From: Planctomycetota bacterium | Lineage (GTDB): Bacteria; Planctomycetota; UBA1135; UBA2386 | Reading direction: 5' to 3' | NCBI GenBank assembly: GCA_016235155.1 | Contig: JACRLW010000096.1 | Span: forward strand, 1 to 49,823 | DNA: 49,823 nt | Shown here: piece by piece, positions 9,510-17,582 of the stretch | Layout of the letters: each line of letters opens with the position of its first letter | Position numbering within the stretch: the stretch's first letter is position 1 | Notes under the pieces: generated by a model | Seen by the model: only the letters and a program-made list of their open reading frames with translations | What the model was told of the DNA's origin: nothing | The model's database searches: none | Translations under genes and position numbers: made by a program

Positions 9510-9923
9510 ATGATCAAGTTCCACCTGCAGCCGTCGGTCACTCAGCTCGCGCAGTTCGGCGTCTTCTCGCTGTTCGGTTTCCCGGCGATCGGCGTCCTCG
9601 CGTCGTTGAAGTTCGGTGGCCCGCCGTGGCTCATGTACGGGCTGATCGGGCTCGGCGTTCTCTCGTTCGTCCTGTCGCGGATCGACCCCAAGCTCGTCAA
9701 GCCTGTCTTCGTGGGCTTGATGGTGATCGCCACGCCGATCGGATTCGTCATCTCGATGACGCTGATGATCCTGATCTTCTATGCGCTCTTCCTTCCGGTG
9801 GGACTGGTGTTCCGAGCCTTCGGTCGTGACCCGATCGCCAAACGCCCGGATCACCGCGCGAAGTCGTACTGGCACGAGCGCGGGATGCCGCGGCCCCTCG
9901 CCAGTTACCTGAGACTATACTGA
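9510..9923 (+). CDS. SxtJ-family small membrane protein
   Basis: 137 residues from an ATG 20 bases after the carbamoyltransferase stop, with GGAGC about 10 bases before it. Hydrophobic segments lie at about 17-38, 46-62 and 69-101 (the last long enough for two helices), followed by a short basic tail with RPDHRAKSYWHERG. The family is named for SxtJ of the cyanobacterial saxitoxin cluster and is often found beside carbamoyltransferases. Its biochemical role is not established. The tight spacing argues for co-transcription with the carbamoyltransferase, and a membrane platform or export helper would fit, but that is inference. Confidence 0.8.
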   Translation: MIKFHLQPSVTQLAQFGVFSLFGFPAIGVLASLKFGGPPWLMYGLIGLGVLSFVLSRIDPKLVKPVFVGLMVIATPIGFVISMTLMILIFYALFLPVGLVFRAFGRDPIAKRPDHRAKSYWHERGMPRPLASYLRLY

Positions 9924-9943
9924 CCGCAAGACTCGACGCGAAA

Positions 9944-9975
9944 GCACAGAGCACAGAGCACAGAGCACAGAGCAC
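9944..9975 (+). repeat. Tandem heptanucleotide repeat GCACAGA, four copies plus a partial
   Basis: Four exact copies of GCACAGA occupy 9944-9971, with a partial copy GCAC at 9972-9975. The array ends one base before the ATG of the DUF5989 gene, so it fills the translation-initiation region. Seven is not a multiple of three and the array lies outside coding sequence, so copy-number change would alter the spacing and make-up of the leader rather than the protein. Confidence 0.95.
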
Positions 9976-9976
9976 C

Positions 9977-10174
9977 ATGACCAACGACAAGCCGGATTCG
10001 TTCGAGGATCTCGCTCGAGGGAACAAGCAGGGCGTCATCGGCGAGTTCTTCGGGTTCATGAAGGACAACGCCAAGTGGTGGCTGATTCCGTTCCTGTTCG
10101 TGTTCGGGCTGCTCGGGCTCCTCCTCGTGCTCGGCGCGACCGGGGCGGCGCCGTTCATCTACGCGCTGTTCTGA
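9977..10174 (+). CDS. DUF5989-family small membrane protein
   Basis: 65 residues: a short polar N-terminus (MTNDKPDSFEDLARGNKQGV), then FGFMKDNAKWWLIPFL running into one membrane helix at about residues 36-54. The FxxFMKxxKKWWLxP-like motif and the length match DUF5989, a family of micro-proteins usually found next to carbamoyltransferase and SxtJ genes. Function is unknown. It lies 53 bases after the SxtJ gene, and the leader is a GCACAGA tandem array; the only purine-rich ribosome-binding candidate is the repeated CAGAG itself. A strong hairpin terminator follows the stop. Confidence 0.8.
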   Translation: MTNDKPDSFEDLARGNKQGVIGEFFGFMKDNAKWWLIPFLFVFGLLGLLLVLGATGAAPFIYALF

Positions 10175-10195
10175 GCGCCTCGCGAGCGCATCACG

Positions 10196-10240
10196 CGAGG
10201 GCCGTCCGCCGGGAGTCGGTGGCGCGGCCCTCGTTTGTTT
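10196..10240 (+). terminator. Intrinsic terminator after the carbamoyltransferase-SxtJ-DUF5989 set
   Basis: Perfect 9-base arms CGAGGGCCG (10196-10204) and CGGCCCTCG (10225-10233), a 20-base loop, then TTTGTTT. It begins 22 bases after the DUF5989 stop and closes the transcription unit before the sigma-factor gene. The rest of the gap to 10441 must hold the sigma-gene promoter, which I could not identify. Confidence 0.8.
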
Positions 10241-10441
10241 CCGTGGGACGATGGGCCCCGAGCGGGATGGGACCGTCCAGCGACCGTGCGCATGGGGCCG
10301 GGGAGCGTCGAATCCCCCGACGACGACCGATGCAACGGTGTGAGCGCGCCAACCGCCCATCCCGTCGAAGGCTTCGGCACTTCGTCAAGAACCATTGCAC
10401 GGTTGTCCGATTCCCCGCCAAGAGAAGGAGCACGCCGCAGG

Positions 10442-11296
10442 ATGCGCGATCACGGACTGGACACCTACCTCGCGGAGATCAACGAGGTCGCGCTGCTCAC
10501 CGCCGAGCAGGAGATCGAACTCGCCCACCGCATCCAGGTCGGCGACATGGCGGCGCGGGAGCACATGATCCGCGCGAATCTGAGACTGGTCGTCTCGATC
10601 GCGAAGAACTACGTGAACCGCGGCCTCGCTTTCATGGACCTGATCGAGGAGGGCAACATCGGCCTGATGAAGGCGGTCGAGAAGTTCGACCCGGCTGCCG
10701 GTTGCCGCTTCTCGACCTACGCCACCTGGTGGATCAAGCAGGGGATCCGCAGGGCGCTCGTGAACACGGTCAAGACCGTCCGCGTGCCTTCGTACATGTC
10801 GGAGATCGTCTCGCGATGGAAAGCCACCGCGATGGAGTTGAACTACCGGCTCGGCCGACAGCCGACGACGGCGGAGATCGCTGAGGAACTCGACCTTCCG
10901 GAGTGCAACTGGGACGTCGTGCGCGACACGGTGCTCGCCAACTCGCAGCCGACATTCTCGATGAACGAGGACTCGTCGTCGATCTTCACGGACAACCTCG
11001 AGGACCCACGTGCGATCCCACCCGAAGAGGAGTTGTTCAACCAGATCGAGGTCCGAAGGCTTCGGGAGTTGATGAGCTCGATGGACGACCGCGAGCGTCG
11101 GATCCTTCGCATGCGGTACGGGCTGGATGACGGTCACCCGATGACCCTCAAGGCCATCGGAGAACGGATCGGACTGACGCGGGAACGGGTGCGGCAGATG
11201 GAACTCGATGCGATCCGGAAGCTGTGGGCACGCATGGCCAGGGAGTTCGACGACGAGGGCCCGGGCCCGCAGGCGCGGCAACGTTCCGCGAGTTGA
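10442..11296 (+). CDS. RNA polymerase sigma-70 factor (RpoD/RpoS-like, without region 1.1)
   Basis: 284 residues from an ATG preceded by AGAGAAGGAG (10421-10430). A longer ORF starts at 10235 but its first 69 residues are non-conserved. Region 1.2 is [20 protein letters not shown]. Region 2 has [20 protein letters not shown], then [16 protein letters not shown] and [18 protein letters not shown]. Region 3 includes [15 protein letters not shown]. Region 4 ends with [20 protein letters not shown], the helix-turn-helix for the -35 element. The lack of the acidic region 1.1 and the short length point to an alternative or group-2 sigma rather than the primary one, though Planctomycetota have several RpoD-like paralogues. 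It lies 47 bases before hemW. Confidence 0.93.
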   Translation: MRDHGLDTYLAEINEVALLTAEQEIELAHRIQVGDMAAREHMIRANLRLVVSIAKNYVNRGLAFMDLIEEGNIGLMKAVEKFDPAAGCRFSTYATWWIKQGIRRALVNTVKTVRVPSYMSEIVSRWKATAMELNYRLGRQPTTAEIAEELDLPECNWDVVRDTVLANSQPTFSMNEDSSSIFTDNLEDPRAIPPEEELFNQIEVRRLRELMSSMDDRERRILRMRYGLDDGHPMTLKAIGERIGLTRERVRQMELDAIRKLWARMAREFDDEGPGPQARQRSAS

Positions 11297-11343
11297 CGGC
11301 GCGCGACGCGCGACGCGACCGTACCAGGCATGATGCGGTTGCC

Positions 11344-12474
11344 GTGAGGACCTCCCTCTACGTCCATGTGCCGTTCTGCGTCGTCAAGTGCGGCTACTGC
11401 GACTTCAACAGCTACGCGATCGCGGATCACGTGGCTCACGACCGGTTCCTCGCCGCGCTCGATGCCGAGCTCGCGATCGCGGATCCGCCGCGTCGGCCCT
11501 ACACGGTCTTCGTGGGCGGTGGCACTCCGACGTATCTGGACGCCGGGCGGTTCGCGAAACTGTTCGAGATCCTCGGCCACCATGTGGACCTGGCGAGCGC
11601 AGCCGAGGTGACGGTCGAATGCAATCCTGAGAGCCTGACGCGCGAGAAGGCGGCAATCGCCCTGGCGGCGGGCGTGCGCCGCGCCAGCGTCGGCGCGCAG
11701 AGCTTCGACGCCGCGCGGCTGCGATGGCTAGATCGCGCGCACGATGCCGGCGCAATCCGACGGGCCGTCGGTGCGCTGCGCGATGCTGGATTCGAAAACG
11801 TCAGCCTCGACCTGATGTATGCGCTTCCCGGCGAAACGCTGGCGGACTGGAAGAGCGACCTTCGTGAGGCGCTCGAGTTGCAGCCGGACCACCTGTCCTG
11901 CTACTCGCTGACGTTCGAGCGCGGCACGCGCTTGGGTCGTGAGCTTGCGGCAGGGACGGTCGAACCGGCCAGCGAGACCATCGACGCGGCGATGTTCCGC
12001 CTCACACGTGAGCATCTCGGTGCGGCGGGCTTCCGCGCTTACGAGATCAGCAACTTCGCCGGCAGGGGCGGGCCGAGCCTCCACAACGATCACTATTGGC
12101 TGCAGGGTGATTACGTCGGCGTCGGGCCGGGCGCGGCGTCCCATCGCGGCGGCTGGCGGGGAACGAACCTGAAGACGTTGGACGCGTGGGCGCGCGCGAT
12201 CGAAGCCGGACTGCTCCCTACCGGAGAAGCGGAGACGCTGACGATCCCTCGGCGACTCGGCGAGGCTCTGTGGCTGGGATTGCGTCGCGCGGACGGGGTC
12301 GATCTCGACACGATCGGCGAACGCCTCGGGACCGACCCGGCGCCCCATGCGGCGCACATCATCGACCGATTCGTCGAACTCGGCCTGCTCGAGCGCAGCG
12401 GTTCGCGGGTGCGCTTGACTGAGGGCGGCGTGCTCGTCGCGGACTCCGTGGCCGTCGAATTCCTCGCAACGTGA
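11344..12474 (+). CDS. hemW: Radical SAM haem chaperone HemW (HemN-like)
   Basis: 376 residues from a GTG that gives the standard N-terminus VRTSLYVHVPFCVVKCGYCD; the 40 residues upstream overlap the sigma gene and are not conserved. The radical SAM 4Fe-4S ligands are Cys12, Cys16 and Cys19 (CxxxCxxC). The GGGTPTYLD motif and the family stretch GVGPGAASH are present, and a winged-helix-like C-terminus follows. The short form with CxxxCxxC and no extra HemN residues fits HemW, which binds haem and delivers it to respiratory enzymes, rather than true coproporphyrinogen dehydrogenase. A haem-handling protein suits a cell with a multihaem alternative complex III. The stop lies 7 bases from a convergent gene. 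Confidence 0.9.
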   Translation: MRTSLYVHVPFCVVKCGYCDFNSYAIADHVAHDRFLAALDAELAIADPPRRPYTVFVGGGTPTYLDAGRFAKLFEILGHHVDLASAAEVTVECNPESLTREKAAIALAAGVRRASVGAQSFDAARLRWLDRAHDAGAIRRAVGALRDAGFENVSLDLMYALPGETLADWKSDLREALELQPDHLSCYSLTFERGTRLGRELAAGTVEPASETIDAAMFRLTREHLGAAGFRAYEISNFAGRGGPSLHNDHYWLQGDYVGVGPGAASHRGGWRGTNLKTLDAWARAIEAGLLPTGEAETLTIPRRLGEALWLGLRRADGVDLDTIGERLGTDPAPHAAHIIDRFVELGLLERSGSRVRLTEGGVLVADSVAVEFLAT

Positions 12475-12481
12475 GATCGGG

Positions 12482-13225
12482 TCAGACCCCCAGCGAGAGG
12501 CGATCCGCGAGGACCGACGGCAATCCGGCCGCACGGATCTTCGCCTGCGCGGTCGCGATGTCGTAGTCGACGCGCGAGATGCGGGCGATATGCGTGTCCG
12601 TGTCGTAGATGGCAAACGCCGCGCGTGGGTCCTCGTCACGAGGCTGGCCGACGCTGCCGACGTTCACCAGGGCGCGGTCGTGCTCGGTGATGTCCACCTC
12701 GAACTCGGGCTCGTAGATGCAATGGAGATCCCGCGGCGACCCGCCGTGACGGTGAAGGTAGATGGCCGGGATGTGCGAGTGACCGACGAATGCGACCTTC
12801 GTCCGCTGCTTGGCAATCGAGTCCGCGGCCTCGACCGGCGAGAACACGTAGCCGAATTGCTCGGGCATGTGCAGTGAACCGTGCACGACCGTGTAGTGCG
12901 GATGTTCGACCTTCAACGGCAAGCTGCGGAGGAACTCCATGTCGACCGGCCGGAGCCGATCGCGCGTCCACTCGATCGCTCGTCTCGCGAAGTGGTTGAA
13001 GTACTCGGTCGGAATGAAGCCGACGACTGCGGCATCGTGATTGCCGAGGCAGACCGTGCAGCGAAGCTCGCGCACGAGTTCGATGCAGGCGATCGGGTCG
13101 GCGCCGTAGCCGACGACGTCGCCGACTTGCACCCAGTGCTCGACCCGCTCCTCGCGCAACTTGCCGACCGAAGCGACGAGTGCTTCGAGGTTGCTGTGGA
13201 CGTCACCGAGGATTCCGATCCGCAT
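12482..13225 (-). CDS. Calcineurin-like metallophosphoesterase (YfcE/MJ0936-type)
   Basis: 247 residues. The dimetal phosphoesterase motifs are all present: GDVHSN (Asp8, His10), GDVVGYGADP, GNHD, VHGS and GHSH. The small size without extra domains matches YfcE/MJ0936-type phosphodiesterases, which hydrolyse model phosphodiesters and whose natural substrates are mostly unknown. The start lies 3 bases after the stop of the upstream membrane-protein gene, so the two are probably co-transcribed. It converges on hemW. Confidence 0.9.
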   Translation of the reverse strand: MRIGILGDVHSNLEALVASVGKLREERVEHWVQVGDVVGYGADPIACIELVRELRCTVCLGNHDAAVVGFIPTEYFNHFARRAIEWTRDRLRPVDMEFLRSLPLKVEHPHYTVVHGSLHMPEQFGYVFSPVEAADSIAKQRTKVAFVGHSHIPAIYLHRHGGSPRDLHCIYEPEFEVDITEHDRALVNVGSVGQPRDEDPRAAFAIYDTDTHIARISRVDYDIATAQAKIRAAGLPSVLADRLSLGV

Positions 13226-13228
13226 GAT

Positions 13229-13930
13229 TCAGCCGCGACGGGAGCGCCGGTTGCTCGCGATCACCGTCAGGTAGGTGCCGATCGTCGCGAGGCCAAGTGG
13301 GAGGATGATCGACGAATCCCAGATGCGGGCGAAGTCGCCGGTCCCGAGCAAGCGGTCGAATGGGACGACGACCGGGAGTGCGGGGCCTGCCGTCGCGACG
13401 ATCATCGCAGCCGTCCAGACCAGTGTTCGAAGAGCGGGGCCGTCGAGGAAATCGAGCAGCATGGAGGCCGGACCGAGGATCGTGGCCAGCAAGGCCGCCT
13501 GTCCCAGGAGGATCGAGAATCGACTCCAGTCAGCAGCCGAGAATCGAATACTCTCCCACGTAATTGACGCTATCGCCGCGCAGGATGCGATCGCGAAGAG
13601 GCTCAGACCCACGCCGATCCCCCTCCCGATGGCGGCACACTCCGGTCGCACCGAACCGCGCCGCTCGAGCACAACTCTCCGAGGTGATCGATGGAGCGAC
13701 AAGTAGAGCGGTGCGAGGCAGACGACCAGCAGGGTGATCCGACCGATACTGGACCACGAGACATCGAGACCGCCGCGGCGAAACGCGAGCGGCTCTTGTG
13801 CGAAGCAGAGGGCGGGAATCGCGAGGACGACGATCGTCCCTGGCCAGCGGAGAACCCGCACCGCTTCGCGGAAATGCAGATCGGCGAGAGCGGCGCACGC
13901 CCCCAGCCAGGTCAACCCTCGCGCGATCAT
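13229..13930 (-). CDS. Polytopic membrane protein of unknown function
   Basis: 233 residues from the ATG giving MIARGLTWLGACAALADLHF; a 29-residue upstream extension is Pro/Gly-rich and less likely. About six hydrophobic segments are visible, including residues 31-47 (TIVVLAIPALCFA), 62-76, 105-121 and helices near 140-165 and 175-190. No conserved catalytic motif is recognised. A run of basic residues between helices two and three (HRSPRRVVLERRG) suggests a cytoplasmic loop. It could be an ABC-2-like permease fragment, but there is no ATPase beside it. It is transcribed just before the metallophosphoesterase and diverges from parA. Confidence 0.7.
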   Translation of the reverse strand: MIARGLTWLGACAALADLHFREAVRVLRWPGTIVVLAIPALCFAQEPLAFRRGGLDVSWSSIGRITLLVVCLAPLYLSLHRSPRRVVLERRGSVRPECAAIGRGIGVGLSLFAIASCAAIASITWESIRFSAADWSRFSILLGQAALLATILGPASMLLDFLDGPALRTLVWTAAMIVATAGPALPVVVPFDRLLGTGDFARIWDSSIILPLGLATIGTYLTVIASNRRSRRG

Positions 13931-14057
13931 CGGTTTCTCGGGGAGGCTAGCCAACCGAGGGTGTCCAGGCGTCGAGCCTGGGAATCCGGCGTCACACCGT
14001 TGCGGTTCGGCGATCAATCGTTACACCTACCGCGAAGCGTTACCAGGGGCCTTTGGC
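13931..14057. promoter_or_regulatory. Divergent intergenic region, membrane protein / parA
   Basis: 127 bases between outward-facing genes. They contain a direct repeat-like pair CGTTACACC (14019 region) and CGTTACCAGG (14038 region), a possible operator or chance match. I found no parS-like palindrome here. A promoter for parAB is expected from position. Confidence 0.35.
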
Positions 14058-14813
14058 GTGCGATCCATCGCGCTGGCGAATCAGAAAGGCGGTGTCGGCA
14101 AGACGACGACGGCAGTGCACCTGGCCCATGGGCTGGCACTCGCGGGGGCAATCGTCGTCCTGATCGACCTCGATCCTCAGGGAAACGCGACGCTCGGGCT
14201 CGAGGGGATGTTGGACGACAGTCGCAACGTGTCGGACCCCGAGAGCCCTTTCGCGGCCCTCCAAGCACTGCAAGACGGACTCTGGGTCCTCCCGTCGCCT
14301 GGTGCTCGCCGGAACATCGACCGGGGCACTGTCCCCGACATCCGAAAGCTCCTCGCACTTCGAGATGCTCTGGGGGCGGCCGGCGTTGATTGGTTGATCG
14401 TCGATTGCCCCCCACGCATGGACGCATGGGGTTGGGCGGGACTCGAGATCTGCGAGCGCGTGCTTCTCCCCGTGCAATCGGAGTTCTTCGCGATGCACGG
14501 TCTGAGCCAGATGATCCAGACGCTGAGGACGGCCCGACGCCAGTTCCCTGGCCGGGCCGAGTTGCTGGGGGTGCTTCCCACGATGGTGGACTTGAAGGAA
14601 CCGATCACCCACGAGGTGCTCGCCAACCTGCATCGAAACCTCGGGGAGAAGCTCCTCGATTCCCTGATCTTCCGGGATCTGACCTTCGTCGAGGCGGCAA
14701 GCCATGGTCAGACCCTCTTCCGCTATCGTCTCGATTCCAAGGGCTCGCTTGCCTACGGCGAGCTCGTGCGCGAGGTACTCCATGGTCGAACGCAAGCTCG
14801 GGCGCGGTCTTGA
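14058..14813 (+). CDS. parA: Chromosome-partitioning ATPase ParA (Soj)
   Basis: 251 residues from a GTG giving VRSIALANQKGGVGKTTTAV, the standard ParA start; the in-frame 108 residues upstream are antisense to another gene. It has the deviant Walker A (KGGVGKTT), the A' motif (VVLIDLDPQGNATLGL) and Walker B (WLIVDCPPRMDAWGW). There is no N-terminal DNA-binding domain, as in chromosomal (type Ib-like) ParA/Soj. It forms an ATP-dependent gradient on the nucleoid that moves ParB-parS complexes. The gene overlaps parB by 32 bases, indicating coupled translation. Confidence 0.94.
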   Translation: MRSIALANQKGGVGKTTTAVHLAHGLALAGAIVVLIDLDPQGNATLGLEGMLDDSRNVSDPESPFAALQALQDGLWVLPSPGARRNIDRGTVPDIRKLLALRDALGAAGVDWLIVDCPPRMDAWGWAGLEICERVLLPVQSEFFAMHGLSQMIQTLRTARRQFPGRAELLGVLPTMVDLKEPITHEVLANLHRNLGEKLLDSLIFRDLTFVEAASHGQTLFRYRLDSKGSLAYGELVREVLHGRTQARARS

Positions 14814-15657
14814 CTACTTCCTCGCCGGGAGTGGCGAGGCTCCCAGCGGCGGTGAGTCGGTTTCCCAGATCGACCTCACCCGACTGATCGCGAATCCTTT
14901 CCAGCCCCGTCGTGAGTTCGCTCCCGGGGAGATCGAGGAACTCGCGGCATCGATCCGGACGGCGGGGGTGCTGCAGCCCATCCTCGTCCGCCCTGTCGGC
15001 GATCGGTACCAGATCGTCGCTGGTGAGCGGCGCTGGCGGGCCGCCAAGCTCGCTGGTCTCGAGCGGATTCCGGCGCTGATCAGGACGATCAGCGACCAGC
15101 AGTCCGCAGTCTTCGGCCTCGTCGAGAACCTGCACCGGGAGGATCTCAATCCGATCGAGAAGGCACGCGCTTTCCGCTCCATCCAGGGACTGACAAAGAG
15201 CACGCAAGATGAGGTTGCCCGCCAAGTCGGCCTCGATCGCAGCACCGTGGCGAACTTCGTCCGCCTTCTCGACCTCCCCGAGGACGTCCAGGCGCATGTT
15301 TCACGTGGAACGCTGAGCATGGGGCAAGCCCGAGCGATCCTCGCGGTCACGGACGCGCAGGCCCAACAACTCGTAGCGGAGAAGACGATTCGGGATCGTC
15401 TGAGCGTCCGCCAGGTCGAAGCGCTCGTCCAGGAGATGAAAGCCGGGGTGCCCCGGATTTCCGGGACAGCTTCTCCGGGACCTGTCGGCAAGAGCCGACC
15501 CCTCTGGGTGAAGGAAATCGAGGAGACCCTCGCCGCGGTGCTCGGGACGGACGTGTCGGTCCGCTACAGCCGCAAGCGGTCGCGGATCCAGATCAACTGC
15601 CAGGGTCGCGAGCAGTTCGAACGGGTCTACGCGCAGATCAAGAAGAGCGGCGATTGA
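14782..15657 (+). CDS. parB: Chromosome-partitioning protein ParB (Spo0J)
   Basis: 291 residues from an ATG giving MVERKLGRGLDYFLAG, the typical basic ParA-stimulating N-terminus. The CTP-binding N-domain has LIANPFQPRREF, the ILVRPVGDRYQIVAGERRWR stretch (GERRWRAA box) and ENLHREDLNPIEKA. The helix-turn-helix region is EVARQVGLDRSTVANFVRLL followed by HVSRGTLSMGQARAIL. A C-terminal dimerisation segment ends the protein. It loads on parS sites, slides as a CTP clamp and works with ParA in origin segregation. A parS-like site lies inside the gene at the VSRGT codons. Confidence 0.95.
   Translation: MVERKLGRGLDYFLAGSGEAPSGGESVSQIDLTRLIANPFQPRREFAPGEIEELAASIRTAGVLQPILVRPVGDRYQIVAGERRWRAAKLAGLERIPALIRTISDQQSAVFGLVENLHREDLNPIEKARAFRSIQGLTKSTQDEVARQVGLDRSTVANFVRLLDLPEDVQAHVSRGTLSMGQARAILAVTDAQAQQLVAEKTIRDRLSVRQVEALVQEMKAGVPRISGTASPGPVGKSRPLWVKEIEETLAAVLGTDVSVRYSRKRSRIQINCQGREQFERVYAQIKKSGD
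15297..15312. promoter_or_regulatory. parS: parS-like centromere site inside parB
   Basis: TGTTTCACGTGGAACG matches the widely conserved parS palindrome TGTTTCACGTGAAACA at 14 of 16 positions. One of the differences (A to G after CACGTG) occurs in the variant form TGTTCCACGTGGAACA, so only the last base is truly off. It sits in the parB reading frame, encoding part of H-V-S-R-G-T. parS sites inside or next to parB are known in other bacteria. No second parS was seen in the window. Confidence 0.8.
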
Positions 15658-15690
15658 AGCAACAGACTGCCTGGCCGGGCACGACCGAAC

Positions 15691-16938
15691 TCACTCGACC
15701 CGCACGGCGGTGATCTTGTAGCCGTTCTGCGGCCGACCACGGCCGCTCTTCGCGCTCGCGTCGTCTGCGAACTCCCCGCTCACGATCTCGCGGACGATCT
15801 CGATCCCTTCGGTGACCCGCCCCACGACGACGCGATTGCCGTCCGCAACCGCCGCCTCGTCCTCGGAGTTGATCACGATCCGCTCGACTTGTGACTTGCC
15901 GTCCTTCGCGAGTTCGACCGAGACCATCCCCGGGAACAGACTGACGCCGCTGTCCTCGACGTCGAGGGTGTTCTCGGGCTTGAGGTCCTCTTCCTTCCAC
16001 TTCGAGTTCTCGGCCTCCTTCGTGGAAGGCCAGCCGAAGACGAAGTGGTTCGGCGTGCTGTCGTTGAAGGACTGAGAACTCGGCGCGCGTTCGACCAAGT
16101 GAACGCGCTGGCCGACCCACCAACTCTCTCGAGCCAGCGCGAGCAAACGCTCCGCGTGCTTGGGAACACGCGTCGAGAACAGCTTGAACTTGACGACCCC
16201 CGCACCTTCGAACTCGACGACGATCGTCTCCGACGAATCGGCTAGGGGGGCGGTGTAGTACTCCGGGTGGGAGGCGCGGAACTCACGCTCGGCCTCGACC
16301 TGCTGAACGCGCATCGCGACCAGGCTTCCCGGTCTGGCAGGCTCCAGTTCAGGCTTCTTCCGCCGGACATCGGGCTTCGACTCTTCGGCCAGCTTGATCT
16401 CAGGTCGCCACTGCACCGGGAAGCTCGATTCCTTGCAGAGGAAGTGTTCGGGGAAGCGCTTCTGCAATTCCGCCAGGCCGGCGACCGCCACGTCGAATTC
16501 CTCGCGAGCGATCGCGCGATTCGAGAGAGCCCAGAGTGCGAGCGGAGCTCGTCCGTCATCGCCGCTCGCCAAGACGCGAAGCTTGGCGTCGTCGGCAGCC
16601 TTCACCTGCTCTGCGAACCCGGCGACGAGTGATGTTTGCGCTGTATAGTAATAGCCTCCGACGTAGCCCGGGTTCTGCGGGATGAGCTCCTTGAAGGTGT
16701 CCCACATCTCCGACGGCTTGGCGTAGCCCTCGTCGAGGTTCGCCGCGATCGCCAGAGCTGTCCAAGCCTCGGCTCGATCCCGGTCGACCTTGTACTTCCA
16801 GGCGTAGTGGGCGCCGATGGCAATCACGGCAGCGATGAGGCCGCCGTTCACGAGCCGCTTGTTCTTCTCCCAGAACAGCTCGAGGCGGCTCGGGGCATCG
16901 ATCGACCCGGCGAGGCCCGGGGCAGCGTTCTGAGTCAT
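15691..16938 (-). CDS. Membrane-anchored cyclophilin-like (peptidyl-prolyl isomerase-like) protein
   Basis: 415 residues from the ATG giving MTQNAAPGLAGSIDAP; a GTG 12 bases upstream is also possible. A short cytoplasmic part is followed by one membrane helix (about 30-47, LVNGGLIAAVIAIGAHYAW). Residues ~55-150 look helical and TPR-like. The C-terminal ~190 residues resemble a cyclophilin: ETIVVEFEGAGVVKFKLF, then PKHAERLLALARESWWVGQ, VHLVERAP, and the closing VVVGRVTEGIEIVREI. The catalytic FHR is replaced by VHL and the FxxQGGD motif is not recognisable, so isomerase activity is doubtful. It may act as a periplasmic chaperone. It converges on parB. Confidence 0.72.
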   Translation of the reverse strand: MTQNAAPGLAGSIDAPSRLELFWEKNKRLVNGGLIAAVIAIGAHYAWKYKVDRDRAEAWTALAIAANLDEGYAKPSEMWDTFKELIPQNPGYVGGYYYTAQTSLVAGFAEQVKAADDAKLRVLASGDDGRAPLALWALSNRAIAREEFDVAVAGLAELQKRFPEHFLCKESSFPVQWRPEIKLAEESKPDVRRKKPELEPARPGSLVAMRVQQVEAEREFRASHPEYYTAPLADSSETIVVEFEGAGVVKFKLFSTRVPKHAERLLALARESWWVGQRVHLVERAPSSQSFNDSTPNHFVFGWPSTKEAENSKWKEEDLKPENTLDVEDSGVSLFPGMVSVELAKDGKSQVERIVINSEDEAAVADGNRVVVGRVTEGIEIVREIVSGEFADDASAKSGRGRPQNGYKITAVRVE

Positions 16939-17005
16939 GGAGACACTCACGGACAGACGGGTGGGTTCGCTCTCGGCAAAGCTCGGTGACGCGCGGGGAT
17001 CCGCT

Positions 17006-17425
17006 TCACTCCGGCGTGCGGACTCCGACGTGCAGTCTGGTCACCGAGCCGTCGTTCCAGATCCGGCAGGTCGCCCGGTGGGGGCGTCGGTCGAAGACCA
17101 ACTCGGACTCGTGCGCGACAGCCTCGGTGACCAGGCGCCAGCCGTGTTGCGGCATCCGCTCGCGCAGATAGGACGCCACGTCGGCGAGCGGCACGTTGCC
17201 GAAGTAGTGGAGGTCGGCGACGCGGAAGGTGCCGACCTCGTAGCTGTGGCTCTCGTTGAGCGAGTCCCGCAGCTTCATGCCGTCCGGGACGGGGATGTCT
17301 GCGAGTTGGACTGGGCTGAGTCCGGACGCTTGTTCCGTCGAGCCGTCCCGATCGGAACCCAGGCATGCCCCGAACATGAGGGGGAGTGCGGCGAGGGAAA
17401 CGCGCAGGAGACGGACCTTCGGCAT
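17006..17425 (-). CDS. Small lipoprotein of unknown function
   Basis: 139 residues from an ATG giving MPKVRLLRVSLAALPLMFGA followed by Cys21; this is a lipoprotein signal with basic tip, hydrophobic core and a LxxC-like lipobox. The mature part contains VPDGMKLRDSLNESHSY and then a compact domain with VADLHYFGNVPLADVASYLR and MPQHGWRL. Similar small domains with a Y-P-x3-V-x3-Y(L)-R-x-x-M-P-x-x-G-W pattern occur in many bacterial lipoproteins of unknown role. The gene is on the same strand as the cyclophilin-like gene, 67 bases upstream, and may be co-transcribed with it. It diverges from the HNH nuclease gene. Confidence 0.75.
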   Translation of the reverse strand: MPKVRLLRVSLAALPLMFGACLGSDRDGSTEQASGLSPVQLADIPVPDGMKLRDSLNESHSYEVGTFRVADLHYFGNVPLADVASYLRERMPQHGWRLVTEAVAHESELVFDRRPHRATCRIWNDGSVTRLHVGVRTPE

Positions 17426-17582
17426 GGCAATCCGAACTGGGAGTCGAAAGTCGGCGGAGTCTAGCCCGGCCGCGGACCAGCCGCAACGCGACGATCCGCA
17501 CGCGCTCGTGCGCCGACCGCTCCTGACCGGCGACGGGCTCGCTACACTCCCGGGCCGCGCATTCCATCCCACCGACCACACC

